DNA from: Phytoseiulus persimilis | Lineage: Eukaryota; Arthropoda; Arachnida; Mesostigmata; Phytoseiidae | NCBI GenBank assembly: GCA_037576195.1 | Contig: CM075102.1 | Location: forward strand, 21,882,745 to 21,946,744 | Direction of reading: 5' to 3' | DNA length: 64,000 bases | Part shown: positions 50,801-61,309 of the stretch, in pieces | Numbering within the stretch: the first letter of the stretch is position 1 | How the letters are laid out: each line of letters starts with the position of its first letter | The notes under the pieces: model-generated | Told to the model about the DNA's origin: nothing | Seen by the model: only the letters and a program-made list of their open reading frames with translations | Databases searched by the model: none | Program-made: the position numbers and the translations under genes

Positions 50801-53800
50801 CTCATACCCAAAATTCGTCACCTGGGTGCACGTCGTGTCCTCAGCCGGTTCAAGCATCCTGTGGGGAGGCTCTCTGGAGACGGCCCCACCACCAGATGCG
50901 TGAGGGAGCGATATCGCGGGAAGTCGCTGGATACATGATGCATTTTCCCGAAGTGATTTCATAGATAGCAGACTGAGAGCGACTGATAAACATCGTCTCT
51001 CGTGTATCTGCTCGTATTTGAGGCTGTCGGCTCTGTGTCAAGGTTTTCCGTGACGTCTCCCATCGAGGATGATATTTCATCCTCGGAATCGTGAAATGCA
51101 TCCGCCTGTCGTCGGAAGCTCTCCCTGTTATTTCTCCCTTTCTCAATCTTTCGTTCTGTATCACGGCTGCTTCGACTCTGAACATAAATCCCGCGCTAGC
51201 TTTTCAGCCCTCGCTAACGATTCTCGCGCTGTCGGCTATCTGAGCACATAAACACATTTTTCATTTGCTGCTGCGAGTGCTGCTGCTTTGCAATCTACAA
51301 GAAAGGCGGATGAGCCACCGACCGAAGGACTGTAAGATGAAACTGGCGGGCAGCCGCCATGGCAGACTTATGAACAAGCAAGCAAATGACCGAGAAGACG
51401 GTCGATCGAACTAGCCGATCGGTGATTGGGGAAGGCGGATATTCGCGGTTTCTCAAAGGTGTACAGAAGAAAAACTCGGAGATTAGGACGACCTTTGATA
51501 TATATAAGCTGAGCCAACCTCAACTTCTGTTCCCTGGAGCAGCAAATATGCGCGTATTTCATGGCAGCGACCTCCTCGTACGGAGTGATGGGAAAGTTCC
51601 ACTCGTTGTGCTCTCATTTTTGCAGGAATACGTCTCTGTCCCCTGAGGTAGCAATCTACACAACTTTGCTATTATGCATGGAATAAGACCAAGCAACATC
51701 CGGAATGGCGTGCTCTTGCCGCGTCCGAATGAAACAACTTCTCACACGGCTCATTGATGGCCTTCCCGGTTTTTGTGTCTATTGGGCCCACGTGTTACGC
51801 CACGTTCGGACCCCGCACTCGTTACCTGCCGCTGAGGTTGGGTCATGCTTCCTTGATCGGAAAGAAAAAAGCACCGATCAGGCGGTTAATCAATTTCGCT
51901 CGCGGTGGGTTAGTGGCATCGCCTAATCCAACAAGCTAAACAAGTTTCCGGACTGCTTCCGTTCAGTTTTATGAGGAATTCCCGCAGTTCTTGCATTGCT
52001 ACAGCGACGTCAGGTTGGCGGGTGATGTTGAGCTGAACGCCGTAGCCGCGGACTCAGACTTGAGCCTCACGACGTTAAAAATTATTTCCGGCTGATTGCC
52101 TGTTACCCGATCGACTGCTAGTCACGGAAGGAAATGTAAACGACGGCTCGAATCGACTTCTGACAATCAGAGTCAATTCAGACAACGCGGCGGCGCCTGT
52201 TCGTTACTTGCGAGGGATTAAGGCAATGTATTGGGCATTCCGTCCCAAAGCTCGTTTCATTTGGTTCGCTCGTGTTTACATAAGTTTTGCAAATCCGACA
52301 CGCGTCGCATAGATCCGTCAATCGTCTGGTGTTCCTTGGATCCACAGGATCCCGAAAAACCAGGCAGGCGATGTCTCCTATGACATATTCGTGAGGTATG
52401 CAAATGTCCAACGGATCTCTAGGGCGTTCCGAGGATTGTTCGAACACTCCGGATGACATTCGATGTTCCGACCACCTTCTCGGAACCTGGCACCGACACC
52501 TAAAAACTCCCATCGGCGTAGGGATGTTCTCGGTATAGCGGCTGAACGGCGGACTCGTTTTTCAGTGAGCAGCGAAATGAGGAACGATCGGCGCTCAGGA
52601 AACGAATCTGTTTTTCTCGTTGCACGAATTGCGAGTTCCGTTTGACCACGGCCGCCCGGAATCGCTCAGGCGCCACTGAAACGTGATCAAAACAATGTTT
52701 AAACCCATAATTCTTGGGTTCTGTTGTTGACTTTCCGAAATAGAACCGTGTGATCGATTGTACGAGAAGCTTCGTTCCCATCATGGCCAACAGTGACGCG
52801 TATTCGCCGTTGCGAGACTGTCGTAAAGGGGGATTTCCTCGTTTTAGGAGTCTTCCCCTATCAGCACAGAGCGAAAAGACTGCGCGCTCGGGTTCTAGCC
52901 GTGTCCACCATCTCTTCGGATGGCCCAGCTTCAAGAAACCGAGATGATGTCGGCACTCTGCCGGGATAACCCTCAGCGCCTCTTATCACATTCTAGTCGA
53001 TAAGAGTCGAAATCGTTTCTTTCTCGGGGATCACTCCCACGGGAACTATCAACCAAAGTAAAGATTGCGTGACACGTCTTCCCCCGCGTCGCCCCTAGTT
53101 TGTCGCCGATTCGGCTGCTGATCATCTTGAGAGTTACGAATCACTCGCTGGAAACCTGGGACAATGTCCGCGCAGCGTCAGAGGCCGCAACTCGATGTTG
53201 TCCGGGCTGAGAATCCCCTTAATGTTGAACGTTCCGTCGACAGAATCCCGACGTTGCCGCCGCTAGTCAGGGTGCGCTCAGCCGAGACGTCCGCTGGATC
53301 GAGATTGACGTGACGGTAGTTTGCGGACTTTATTCAAGGGACGCTAGTCTGCTTCCGAGTGACTTGAGGAACCCCAAAAACACGAACGTTCCTCCGGCTA
53401 CCATCATGCCTCATTCGATCCGACGCCCAACAGTTTGCCCGTCCCGAGCTCTATTGGGCATCGAGTTCCACTCTGAGCTTCCGCTGACGTGATCTCACTG
53501 CGGGCTGCGAAGCGCTCAAAATCCATATTTATATCTCCCCGCGGTGCCGTCTCGATTCCAATTACGATATCCAGGCTACCGTGCTTCCCAGCATTGTCTC
53601 TGTCCTTCCTATTTCGAGCCTTCCTCGAGACCTATGAAACCGGTTTTCGTATCCTGCAACAACCTTTAGGCTAGAAACTTGCTGTACGAAGGCTTTCGAG
53701 GAGCAAGCGGCGGAACGCAACAACGAGACGCCCCCGACCCGATTGGAACGAATTCCTGCGAAACACGACTGGCCGTCTTAACGAGCGAATACGGTTGGAT

Positions 53801-56800
53801 CCATTTCGTCATCAGGATAGTTAGCTCGTTTGTGTGACCATGGCTCACCGACCGACTCCCAATCATGTCCAGCGAGCCAGGGCTGAGCAATAATTCGCAG
53901 ACGGCTGGAACTAACGAAGTGTCCAATCCGACTCCGTGGTGGATTGTGGAAGGCATCGAGAAGGAGACGCTGTGTTACAGAGATAGGTGCCTGGTCCGCC
54001 GGGCTCACAACCGAAGCACCTCGAACGTGCGACCGATGAAGAGCAGCCTGTTTGGAATATCCCGACGCAGTCGAGCAGCCGCTCCAGCGGAGGGCCGCTG
54101 AGGGCTCAAAGGCTCGCTTTAAATATTCGAGACTGATAAAAGCCTACCGTGCCATGGGCTGGTCGCTTGGCTTCGCCTCAAACTCTTCGGGGACGAGGTG
54201 TGAATTCCAGATGCGGCTACGATAAGGTTTCCATTCTGTTTTCGCAGGTCGACGGCTGGGGGAAGAAGGATGCGTGGAGTTCCGTGAGCGGCGGAGGCCA
54301 GAGCGCCCCTCAGACCCCTCTTTGCAAGGGACGATCCACGAGACGTTATCGCCACTCCGCAACTCGCAATTCCTTCAGACACAACGCAACTACGCAACCT
54401 GTGAATTCGAACAGCAACGCCAACAACAATCACTTGAACAATAATGCACTGACTCAACAACACGCCAAACAGGTATCTTTAGTGACTCGCTCGAGCCTAC
54501 CATGGAAAAAGGCCGAATCCGGCACCGGAATTGCGTCGGGCCGGACCATGCTGAAGAAATAGCGAACCTTCCCAACTTTCTTCTCACTTTTCCAGGCGGT
54601 CTCCCCGATATTGTCGTCCCGCGCCCCGTTAGCGGCTGTGAGTTCGTTGACACTTGCAGGTGGTGGAGGTGGAGGAGGTGCTGGCGGAGGGACCGTTGGT
54701 CTGTCAACACTGGATCCGAACCAGAACCACCCCAATTCCCCCTCTAGCCTCAGTCCTATTAGTCACTTGAGCCATCTCGGCCAGCCGCACCGTTCTGTGG
54801 GTCGTTCACAGTCTGTCCGGACTGCGAAGAGACCCCAGACTCTCGAGAACAGCACCAGGTACGTGAGCGGCCCGTCGCTCTTTTTGAACCCGCATTCCCG
54901 CGCCTATCTTCATTATGATTTGCTGTCGGTTCCGTTCTCACGTTTCGGAAGTGGTGCACCTGGCTAGGAGGCTGTTTCCCATGTACTACGCAGCTATTCA
55001 TCTCTATTGTTTTGATGGAATGCAATCAAATTCCTGCACCATTAGCGTCCGGAGAATTTCCTCAGACGTGGGTGTGTACGTGCCAGGTCGCGTGCCTGAC
55101 CGACGACTCGTTGGAGCGGCTCCGTGTCTGCATAAAGTCTCACGTAACTCCGTTCATGTATAACTGCACCCGACGTTACATAAGCAGCGGCTCGATGCGA
55201 AGGGAAGAATTCGGGGCAGAACGTGTGACACCACACGGAGAATGGCGCTGCCACGCATCTAGAACACCGCCCGTACGCGTGAGGGTTCGGCACCTCCAAT
55301 CACCCTCGAACAGTGTCGAAGAGCACCCCAACAACGCTCTCGTCCCTCCTGTTTCTGTTGGTCGTTTCGTCCCGTTTCGTACGCAACAGTCGACAGTGAG
55401 CTGTCGTCGACATCGATCTCGGAGCTTTCTCACCCTGTCGCTGTTGACGACAGCACTTGATGACTCCTCCCGCTCTCTGCTGATATTCCCATATCTGGCT
55501 CGGACCGATCGGGAATCTGGCGCCCAGGAACTACAGCATTTTCGCTGTTTTTCAATATCTCGAACCGACGCACACCTGGAGCTAGAGTTCCTCTTTGACC
55601 TCGGTCGCCCGTCGCATCGCCGTGAATTTAATATAGCGGGATATGACAGCGACTCCAGGCCGCATTCAATTCTGCCGGATGCGACGTCTCGTCTCAGGAG
55701 CCCGCACTCAGATCCGAAATGACATGATAATAAGGTGACGTAAAGTGCTCGTTTGCAGATTCCGTCAACGGATCGCGTCCATACCCGGCGATCGCGCCGT
55801 CGTGGGAGCGGATTGGGAAGATCCCGCGGCTGGCGCCACTGCGGCATCGAACGCGTCGTCATCTAATAGCGTATACGGTAAATAGAAAACTTTCCGCCCT
55901 CTTTCCATCTGCTCGTCGCAGCCTGCTCCCCGTCTGCCGCGAGAGTAGAGCACAAACATTTGGCGGTTCGAGCGAACCGGCGACGGTTGCGCAGACGCGA
56001 CATGACATCATATCTGCATAGTTTGCGGATGGCCAGCGAACGCCGCCGTTTTATCATGCTCGCAGCATCTTGATCGAGATTGTCTTCATGCTTCTAGGAG
56101 CTGAGGCCCAAGCTGCGACTGGCGAGGTCGAGGTGCAGCGTCTACGCAATTTCGCGGTGACGTCGAAGGGTGTGGTGAATCGTGGCGACTCGTTCCGTTC
56201 GAAAGCGAATCGATCGGCGAGTCTCCATCGAAATCACGCCTCCTCCCTCAACAGACTCAACGTGCCCGCCAGCCGGCAACGTTCAGCGAGCGGCGGGTCG
56301 TACAACTGCATCGCGACACAGTCTGGCTCAAACCCTGAGCTGCACACTGGTGAGTTAGAACTCGTGTGGTTCCGGAGGCTAGGTTCCAGCACCCGCATCG
56401 ATCAACGATCGATCGATCGATGAAATACCCGGCTGAGTTATCAGACGTTTCAGGTGTGGTGGCCGGGCGTGGAAGAGACTTAGAAGTATGCCCTTCACTC
56501 TCACAAGTGGTTCCGACCACAGCTCTGTGCGCCTCGCTCTCTGATGGCAACAGGGTTATGAGTCAGTTGGAAGAGAGCGCCAGAATAGTCCTTGACGGTA
56601 TTCACGGTCAATCGAACCCGGAGATCAGCATCGAGACCGGAGGAGATGACCTCCACGCAGAGGTGGGTTTGGAAGCGTGTTTACCTTTCGAAATCAACGA
56701 CTGCGCTCGGTCGGCTTGCTCGTTACCGTCGGATGGCCACTAGGAATGTTCCTCCTACGGACAAAATGTTTCTTCGATTCCAGCCCGTAGAAGACGTTAT

Positions 56801-58378
56801 TTGCTGTGAGCCGACACCAACGCGACGATATCGGGTACTCGTTGTTGGAGCTCCAGAAGTCGGCAAAACCTCTCTCACACGACAATTCACAACATCCGAG
56901 TACATTTGCTCCTATGATAGCTCCATGGGTACGTACTGCGTTCAAGCATCGCCGCTGAGCGCGAGAGGCTGGTCTGGAGTTCTCGCCTCCTCTCCGTGTG
57001 TTTGCTCTACCTCCTCGCCACACGACCTTCGGAGTTCCGATCCGACACAATGGAAGGCACGAGAGCAGTTGAAAACATCGGAACTCCGAGTGTCGATTGG
57101 CAGACTTCCGATTGATTACCGTCGTAGAAGCCCCCGACGGCTCGGAGTTCAGTTTACAGAACCTTGATCGATTGTCTTGCAGACGAAGAACACGAGAAAG
57201 TCGTTCAGATCATTCTGAACGGGGAGGAATCCGAACTCGTATTCATCGAACACAAATCTAGCGAAGCATTGGTAAGCTCCACTCGCTGCTGACGTACTCA
57301 ACTTTCCAATAAGCTGCCGGACATTTGGCCGAGGGCTATGTATCGCTTCCAACAGAGCGAACGAATATCATCTTCCTTGCCGCAGCCATTCCAAACGAAT
57401 CACACAGCGCTCTATCTCTTCAGGGGAACCCGGTTACTGCGTACCAACCGGACGCTTATCTCGTGGTCTTTTCAGTGACGTCAAAGAGTTCTTTCACAGC
57501 TGCGAAGGAGTTCTTGCAGGTGGGTTCGAGTGGTTCGTTTGCGCTAGTGGTCCGCTGCGATGTGTTTAATCGGGAGAATCGAGAGTCATTATTTTTGGGG
57601 TCCGAGGAGACGAAAGGTTCCAGAGATGGGCGGTCATTTTCGAAACGGCGATTTCAGGTCATTCGCAAGTGGGATAACATGGCGGCCCGCGCAATAATTC
57701 TCGTCGCCAACAAGACGGACTTAGTTCGTCTCCGAGCTGTTTCGACAAGCGGTAAGACTACTTTCACCAGGAGTTGGAGCAGCATCGATTGCGATGCCGT
57801 CCTTAGATAAATTGCGTCGAGTTTCGGTTACGCGTTGCCCCGGGGTCCTCGCTGACAGAGCAAACTTTGTAGAGGGACGCAGCTACGCCAGCAGCGAAGG
57901 CATCAAATTCTGCGAGACGTCGGCTGGAATAAATCACAACGTAGATGAGCTTCTGGGTGGACTACTTCACCAAATTCGACTCAAACAGCAACAGGTGAGC
58001 CAGGTGTCCCATTGCAAATGCGCGCGAGTCACAATGCGGTGTCTCAGGATCGTCCGAGAGATTCCTGCGCAGACCTCCCGTTTCGAATCCCGTGACGCGA
58101 GCATTGCTGCCGAATTTTCGCCTAACTGCCGCCCCCTGTTCCAGTTGATCAAGCGAAGCGTTTCGCAACGTAGTCAGAGCACCAGTTTGAAGATCCTGCC
58201 ACTCCTGAGAACCAAAACTCAATCAGCTTCGGGTCTTCGGGGACACCACGACAGCGAAGGCAATCTTCATTCGAAGCAGCCGCTGAGGGCAAAGATGTTC
58301 TTGAAGAAGATTCTCAGAAAGGCTTGCGGTACCTTCGGAACCTCCCACAGCAGCTGTGACAACCTCCATGTCCTATAG
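47688..58378 (+). CDS. Rgk: RGK-family (Rad/Gem/Kir) small GTPase gene, 13 readable exons
   Basis: Joined exons: 47688-47898, 49821-49918, 54248-54472, 54596-54858, 55759-55877, 56098-56349, 56454-56662, 56784-56928, 57183-57271, 57424-57519, 57658-57751, 57873-57994, 58145-58378. Every junction is GT-AG and every phase agrees; the sum is 2157 nt, 718 codons plus TAG. Seen: P-loop GAPEVGKT near residue 481, NKTD near 587, ETSA near 615, a basic C-terminus ending SCDNLHVL, and the block LRNFAVTSKGVVNRGDSF near 321. Canonical DxxG is missing (IEHKSS in its place) and there is no CaaX box, both RGK hallmarks. Family knowledge: RGK proteins bind GTP weakly, associate with membrane through the basic tail, bind calmodulin and 14-3-3, and inhibit voltage-gated calcium channels. 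Inference: the same role here. No Met is seen in the first listed exon, so the true start is an exon further 5' or one of the alternative first exons. Confidence 0.88.
48445..48462 (+). CDS. Rgk: candidate alternative first coding exon (six codons)
   Basis: ATG followed by five codons (MKASNS) ends directly at a consensus GTGAGT donor in phase 0. This is exactly the phase needed to splice to 54248, skipping 49821. The context before the ATG is weak (C at -3), and an exon this short can arise by chance. Confidence 0.25.
48967..49015 (+). CDS. Rgk: candidate alternative first coding exon (MAAAT...)
   Basis: ATG in good context (G at -3, G at +4) starts 16 GC-rich codons, Ala/Ser/Glu-rich, ending at donor GAAC/GTAAGG in phase 1. 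Phase 1 is what exon 49821 requires. With this start the protein would be 664 residues and would omit exon 47688-47898. It would give the gene a second promoter between 47.9 and 48.97 kb. No TATA box was recognised. Confidence 0.42.
49821..49918 (+). CDS. Rgk: RGK exon, N-terminal segment
   Basis: Acceptor TTTCTTCCCTTAG, donor CAACAG/GTGCGT. It enters in phase 1 and leaves in phase 0, linking 47898 (or 49015) to 54248. It encodes about 33 polar residues including RYSIDYTTLTEIDRMRASQQ, with the codon bias of the other exons. This is the only exon found that bridges the phases across the long intron. Confidence 0.7.
49919..54247 (+). other. large RGK intron (4.3 kb), no confident exon inside
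   Basis: The longest intron of the gene. It holds an 18-bp perfect palindrome at 50701-50718 and several chance open frames (for example 52500-52934 minus). A plus-strand frame at 53865-54101 begins with ATG and reads protein-like, but it has no good donor in the phase needed for 54248, so it is not placed in the gene. Confidence 0.5.
50701..50718. promoter_or_regulatory. 18-bp perfect palindrome, possible transcription factor site
   Basis: GTTTGGACATGTCCAAAC is a perfect palindrome in the large RGK intron. Its core GGACATGTCC matches the p53-family half-site pattern RRRCWWGYYY. A second half-site is not adjacent, so binding is only a possibility. Confidence 0.25.
54248..54472 (+). CDS. Rgk: RGK exon, Asn-rich disordered segment
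   Basis: Acceptor TCTGTTTTCGCAG, donor CAACAG/GTATCT, 75 codons, phase 0 at both ends; the other two frames contain stops. It encodes a Gly/Ser start, a basic patch (CKGRSTRRYRH), then an Asn/Ala/Gln-rich run. Probably disordered; such Asn runs are common in arthropod regulatory proteins. Confidence 0.78.
54596..54858 (+). CDS. Rgk: RGK exon, poly-Gly and Ser/Pro-rich segment
   Basis: Acceptor CACTTTTCCAG, donor AGCACCAG/GTACGT, phase 0 in and 2 out. It holds a run of seven Gly, an interrupted Gly run, a His/Ser-rich stretch (SPISHLSHLGQPHRS) and GRSQSVRTAKRP, a basic-serine site. Low complexity and unlikely to be folded. Confidence 0.8.
55759..55877 (+). CDS. Rgk: RGK exon, linker segment
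   Basis: Acceptor CTCGTTTGCAG, donor TATACG/GTAAAT. It enters in phase 2 and leaves in phase 1, precisely the combination required between exons 54596 and 56098. It encodes FRQRIASIPGDRAVVGADWE followed by an Ala/Ser/Asn-rich end. Confidence 0.78.
56098..56349 (+). CDS. Rgk: RGK exon with conserved VTSKGVVNRGDSF block
   Basis: Acceptor CATGCTTCTAG, donor CACTG/GTGAGT, phase 1 at both ends. It encodes LRNFAVTSKGVVNRGDSF followed by a Ser/Arg-rich stretch. From memory, insect RGK proteins carry a near-identical block upstream of the G domain, which is strong support for the family call independent of the GTPase motifs. RSASLHR and RQRSASGG are possible 14-3-3 or kinase sites (inference). Confidence 0.85.
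56406..56421 (+). repeat. CGAT tetranucleotide microsatellite in RGK intron
   Basis: Four perfect CGAT units in the 104-bp intron between exons 56349 and 56454. Similar GATC/AATC runs lie at 33794-33819 and 38469-38492. Confidence 0.9.
56454..56662 (+). CDS. Rgk: RGK exon preceding the G domain
   Basis: Acceptor AGACGTTTCAG, donor GCAGAG/GTGGGT, phase 1 in and 0 out. It encodes a mixed polar segment ending in an acidic stretch (GGDDLHAE). The preceding 104-bp intron contains a CGAT tetranucleotide microsatellite. Confidence 0.78.
56784..56928 (+). CDS. Rgk: RGK exon, G1/P-loop
   Basis: Acceptor TTCGATTCCAG, donor CATGG/GTACGT. It encodes the first beta strand and P-loop (RYRVLVVGAPEVGKTSLTRQF), matching GxxxxGK[ST], followed by TTSEYICSYDSSM in the switch I region. 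The usual effector-loop Thr context of Ras is not preserved, as in other RGK proteins. Confidence 0.92.
57183..57271 (+). CDS. Rgk: RGK exon, switch region with degenerate G3
   Basis: Acceptor GATTGTCTTGCAG, donor CATTG/GTAAGC. It encodes an acidic start (DEEHEKV) and the strand LNGEESELVFIEHKSSEAL. The position of the catalytic DxxG motif is occupied by IEHKSS. Vertebrate Rad and Gem have DxWE here; loss of the canonical motif predicts weak or altered GTP hydrolysis. Confidence 0.9.
57424..57519 (+). CDS. Rgk: RGK exon, central G-domain strand
   Basis: Acceptor TATCTCTTCAG, donor TTGCAG/GTGGGT, 32 codons, phase 0 at both ends. It encodes YQPDAYLVVFSVTSKSSF then an alpha helix, the typical Ras-fold beta 4 and alpha 3 pattern in RGK proteins. 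Confidence 0.9.
57658..57751 (+). CDS. Rgk: RGK exon, G4 guanine-specificity motif
   Basis: Acceptor GGCGATTTCAG, donor AAGCG/GTAAGA. It encodes AIILVANKTDLVRLRAVSTS, containing a canonical NKxD guanine-binding motif and the RGK-like LVR(x)RAVS continuation. Confidence 0.92.
57873..57994 (+). CDS. Rgk: RGK exon, G5 motif and last G-domain helix
   Basis: Acceptor CAAACTTTGTAG, donor CAACAG/GTGAGC. It encodes FCETSAGINHNVDELLGGLL followed by HQIRLK. ETSAGINHNVDELL is highly characteristic of invertebrate RGK proteins and was the first clue to the gene. Confidence 0.94.
58145..58378 (+). CDS. Rgk: RGK terminal exon, basic tail and C-terminal motif
   Basis: Acceptor CCCCCTGTTCCAG; 77 codons and stop TAG. 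It encodes a Ser/Arg/Lys-rich tail, then KMFLKKILRKACGTFG and the end SCDNLHVL. The RGK family ends in a conserved SCxxLxVL motif, so the annotation reaches the true C-terminus. The basic amphipathic stretch fits phosphoinositide and calmodulin binding. No prenylation box. No AATAAA was seen close downstream. Confidence 0.93.
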   Translation: MIKRSVSQRSQSTSLKILPLLRTKTQSASGLRGHHDSEGNLHSKQPLRAKMFLKKILRKACGTFGTSHSSCDNLHVL

Positions 58379-61309
58379 GCGCTCACCACTATGGAGGGAT
58401 TCACCACTTTCGTTCGTTCCGGGCGCGAGACTTTTATTTCCCGTCACTTCATCGGAGGTTTTTCCCGGCGCCCTTGAACAGACTCTAGTTCCCTAACCGA
58501 GTTCCTGTGATGCGTCTCGACGAGAGCGCGTTCGTAACACCGCGCATTGATTCACGCCGGAATCGAGGCATCGGAATGAATCGAGAATGGACACACGTTC
58601 AGAGAGAAACACTTTTTCGGGACTGACCAAAGGAACCGCTGTGCCAAATAGATCTTCTTCGGGATCACACCACGCCAAACAACGGATCGTTTCATATCAT
58701 CGCGACGCAGGGAGCAACCAGGACAGACCCACGGCTTCCTCGAGTTAGTTGGCGGAGCTGCAGCAGCACGACTTCCGACAGTCATAGATCAAACGGAACA
58801 GGGAGAACCGTCACGGTTAGGGTCGCTGGTAGAAGCGGCCACGGGAGCGGAGATGGCAAATTAGAGTACGAAGATTTTTTCACGGTTATCCGACGCACCG
58901 AAGACTTCACTTAGGTAGACAACTCATCGATTGCTCGGGTGATTCACAGAGCAACCGAGATTTTCGTCTGCTAATGGAAAAAAAATGACGAGGGAGTGAG
59001 GCAGCGAATCGGAGAGCGGGCCAGAGACGCTCGTCTGAACGAATACGCAACGTTCAAATTAGGTAGATGAGATTGCACTTTTGTAACGTCCACACTCCTT
59101 GAATAGTCACGTCATCTCTTCCAACCGACTCACTCTTACACTGGGAGTTCGGAGAATCCGGGAAGGGCTTTCGGGCTATTGCCGATACCCTCGGATGCTG
59201 AGCACCCGGATCCACAAACCTTTGTCTGGCAGATTTTCTTATCATTGGTTTCGTTTCCTTATCCACCTCTGCTATACCCATCACTCGACGGAGGGTCTAA
59301 AACGCCACTCGAGTTCCTTTTTTTCTCGAAGGAACAGTTTTTTGGCCACGGAAAGCTTTCTCCCTCGTCCAACCTCACCCGCTACGCTGTAGCCCGTATG
59401 ATTTCGGTCCCTGCGTAAGTTGCGTTGCCGAGTGCAACCTGATCCTGCTAGACACTCAATGCCCGTTTCGTAATCAAACTTGACAACAGAATCGAAGTCA
59501 CTACCAAAAGCGAGCTAAAAGAGCCCACCGATGCATCAGAGAAAATATCTTTTGCAAAGCAACCATGAAGGATCTAACTTATATACCGGTCGTATGAATC
59601 CCGCAATGTCAAGGCAGCTCAATGATGATCAAGAAGAACACCCTTGTCACTCAAGGCGACTCCTAGTCTGCTCAAATTGTTCGAACATTCGGATGATTCA
59701 AGGAATCGTATCTTCCCATGAGGCAAGCCCAATCTGATTTGAGCACTGTCCAACCTCAGCATGAGATCTAACTTTCATCCCGAATCAGATCAAGTGCCAA
59801 ATCGAAGACAACGTATTAGCTAGCGGTTAGAATTTGCTCCGAGCCGTTTGCCTCCAAGACGTTGGGAGCAAGAACTGAGGGTCTGGAAGCATTTCTGGGA
59901 GAGATTCGGGAACACGACACCAAGGGTGGCTTCTAAGGACTCGTTGGGTGCCAATCTGACGGGCGGGTGTGGTTGATAGCCTGTTTTTGTATATTCCATA
60001 CATCGAAGACTTTGGAGAGGGAATAAGATATATTAGGATCACTCATTATAAATATGACCTGGACACAGAGGCATCATGAAGCTCTGATGTTTGATTATCA
60101 TTGTTGATGTATGAATAATGATCCATCATGATTGTACGAGAGGCAAGCGAGGCGTGGTCAGCAGTTGATGAGGCCCACGACGAAAATAAATATTCTCGTG
60201 TCGTCTACTGCGAGTTTATCGCATCCAAGGTGATCACCATCATTGCTCTCGACGCTACTCATGCAATAATTCTTCTAATCATAACGGATGCTCTCCGAAA
60301 TCTCTTAGGCGGTCATCCAATTCCTGAGTAGAACATGCACCGTATTCTCGGATCATTTGATTGGGGCAGTCGTTCATGATTCATATGAAAATTCGGGCGG
60401 CGATCGGAAAACATCGAGAAGTGTGTTAACTCACTAGTCACCGACCTTATAGATGATATTTATCCGTAGTGAGCTGTTAGGGGATAATTGAACGGAGAAC
60501 CATGAAACTACGATTTGTTGCGCTTAGAGTGGAGGAACGATCAGCATGCGGCATGTTAACGGGCTATTACATTGTAGCGGATGTCGGTAGGCCCGATGTC
60601 GACGATAACGATTTTAATAAAGCATTTATCTTTTACTGTGTTGGTCCGTACGAGCAAGTGACGTTTTCAATTCACAATGAGCAGCAGATCAGGCCCTCGA
60701 GAACAGAGTCGTCCGCCTCCGCTCCCGACTGTTTTTGCAGAACTGGATGAGATTTCGAGTCCAAAACGATGACCGCTCCTGGAACATGAGCTTGAATCCT
60801 CTACAGGATACAGGATTCCCTCCTGGGACACTGCCATCAGATTTCAGAGCCTCCAAGGGAGTGAAGGCGCGACGCCAGCGGGTCACGGGAACCCGTTCTC
60901 ATCTCCGAACCTCTTCTATCTAATTCCTTCTCACCCATGGAATCCCTGAAAAGAATGCGCACACTCACGGATATCTCACCCTAATCGGAATAAAACCTAC
61001 TACATGATTCCGAGTGGATGTGCAGGACAACATGGACTACTCTTCCGTCAATTATTACTTCCAGCAAGCAGAGAGCTCTGCTAAGGTCCCTGTGCTACAG
61101 ATACTTGCTTATCTGATCGTTCGAATCCGCGGGGACACAGTGTGGCCTTCCTCGTTAAAGCGTCAGTCTGTCGCCGTTGGGACAGTCTTCGTCTGGGCCA
61201 GATGTTTTCGGAGGCATCCTTTTTTCTTCATGTTGCAATCTACTTCGCGTGAGATCCTCTCCCACGCTTTTTGTGTATTCATCATCTGTTTTACCAGGTA
61301 TGGAATGTA
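58379..61309. other. RGK 3' flank, unassigned
   Basis: The 3' UTR end of the RGK gene is not visible; the first AATAAA noticed is near 60186, which is far. An exon-like piece at 59336-59413 (+) ends at a consensus donor CTGC/GTAAGT and reads LSPSSNLTRYAVARMISVP, but it stands alone. Confidence 0.35.

Noticed and set aside
53865..54101. ATG-initiated plus frame just upstream of RGK exon 54248
   Set aside because: Reads protein-like, but its possible donor leaves in phase 2 while 54248 needs phase 0.
55176..55862. 228-codon minus frame across an RGK intron and exon
   Set aside because: Arg/Ser-rich shadow of GC-rich plus-strand sequence, with no motif and no splice structure.
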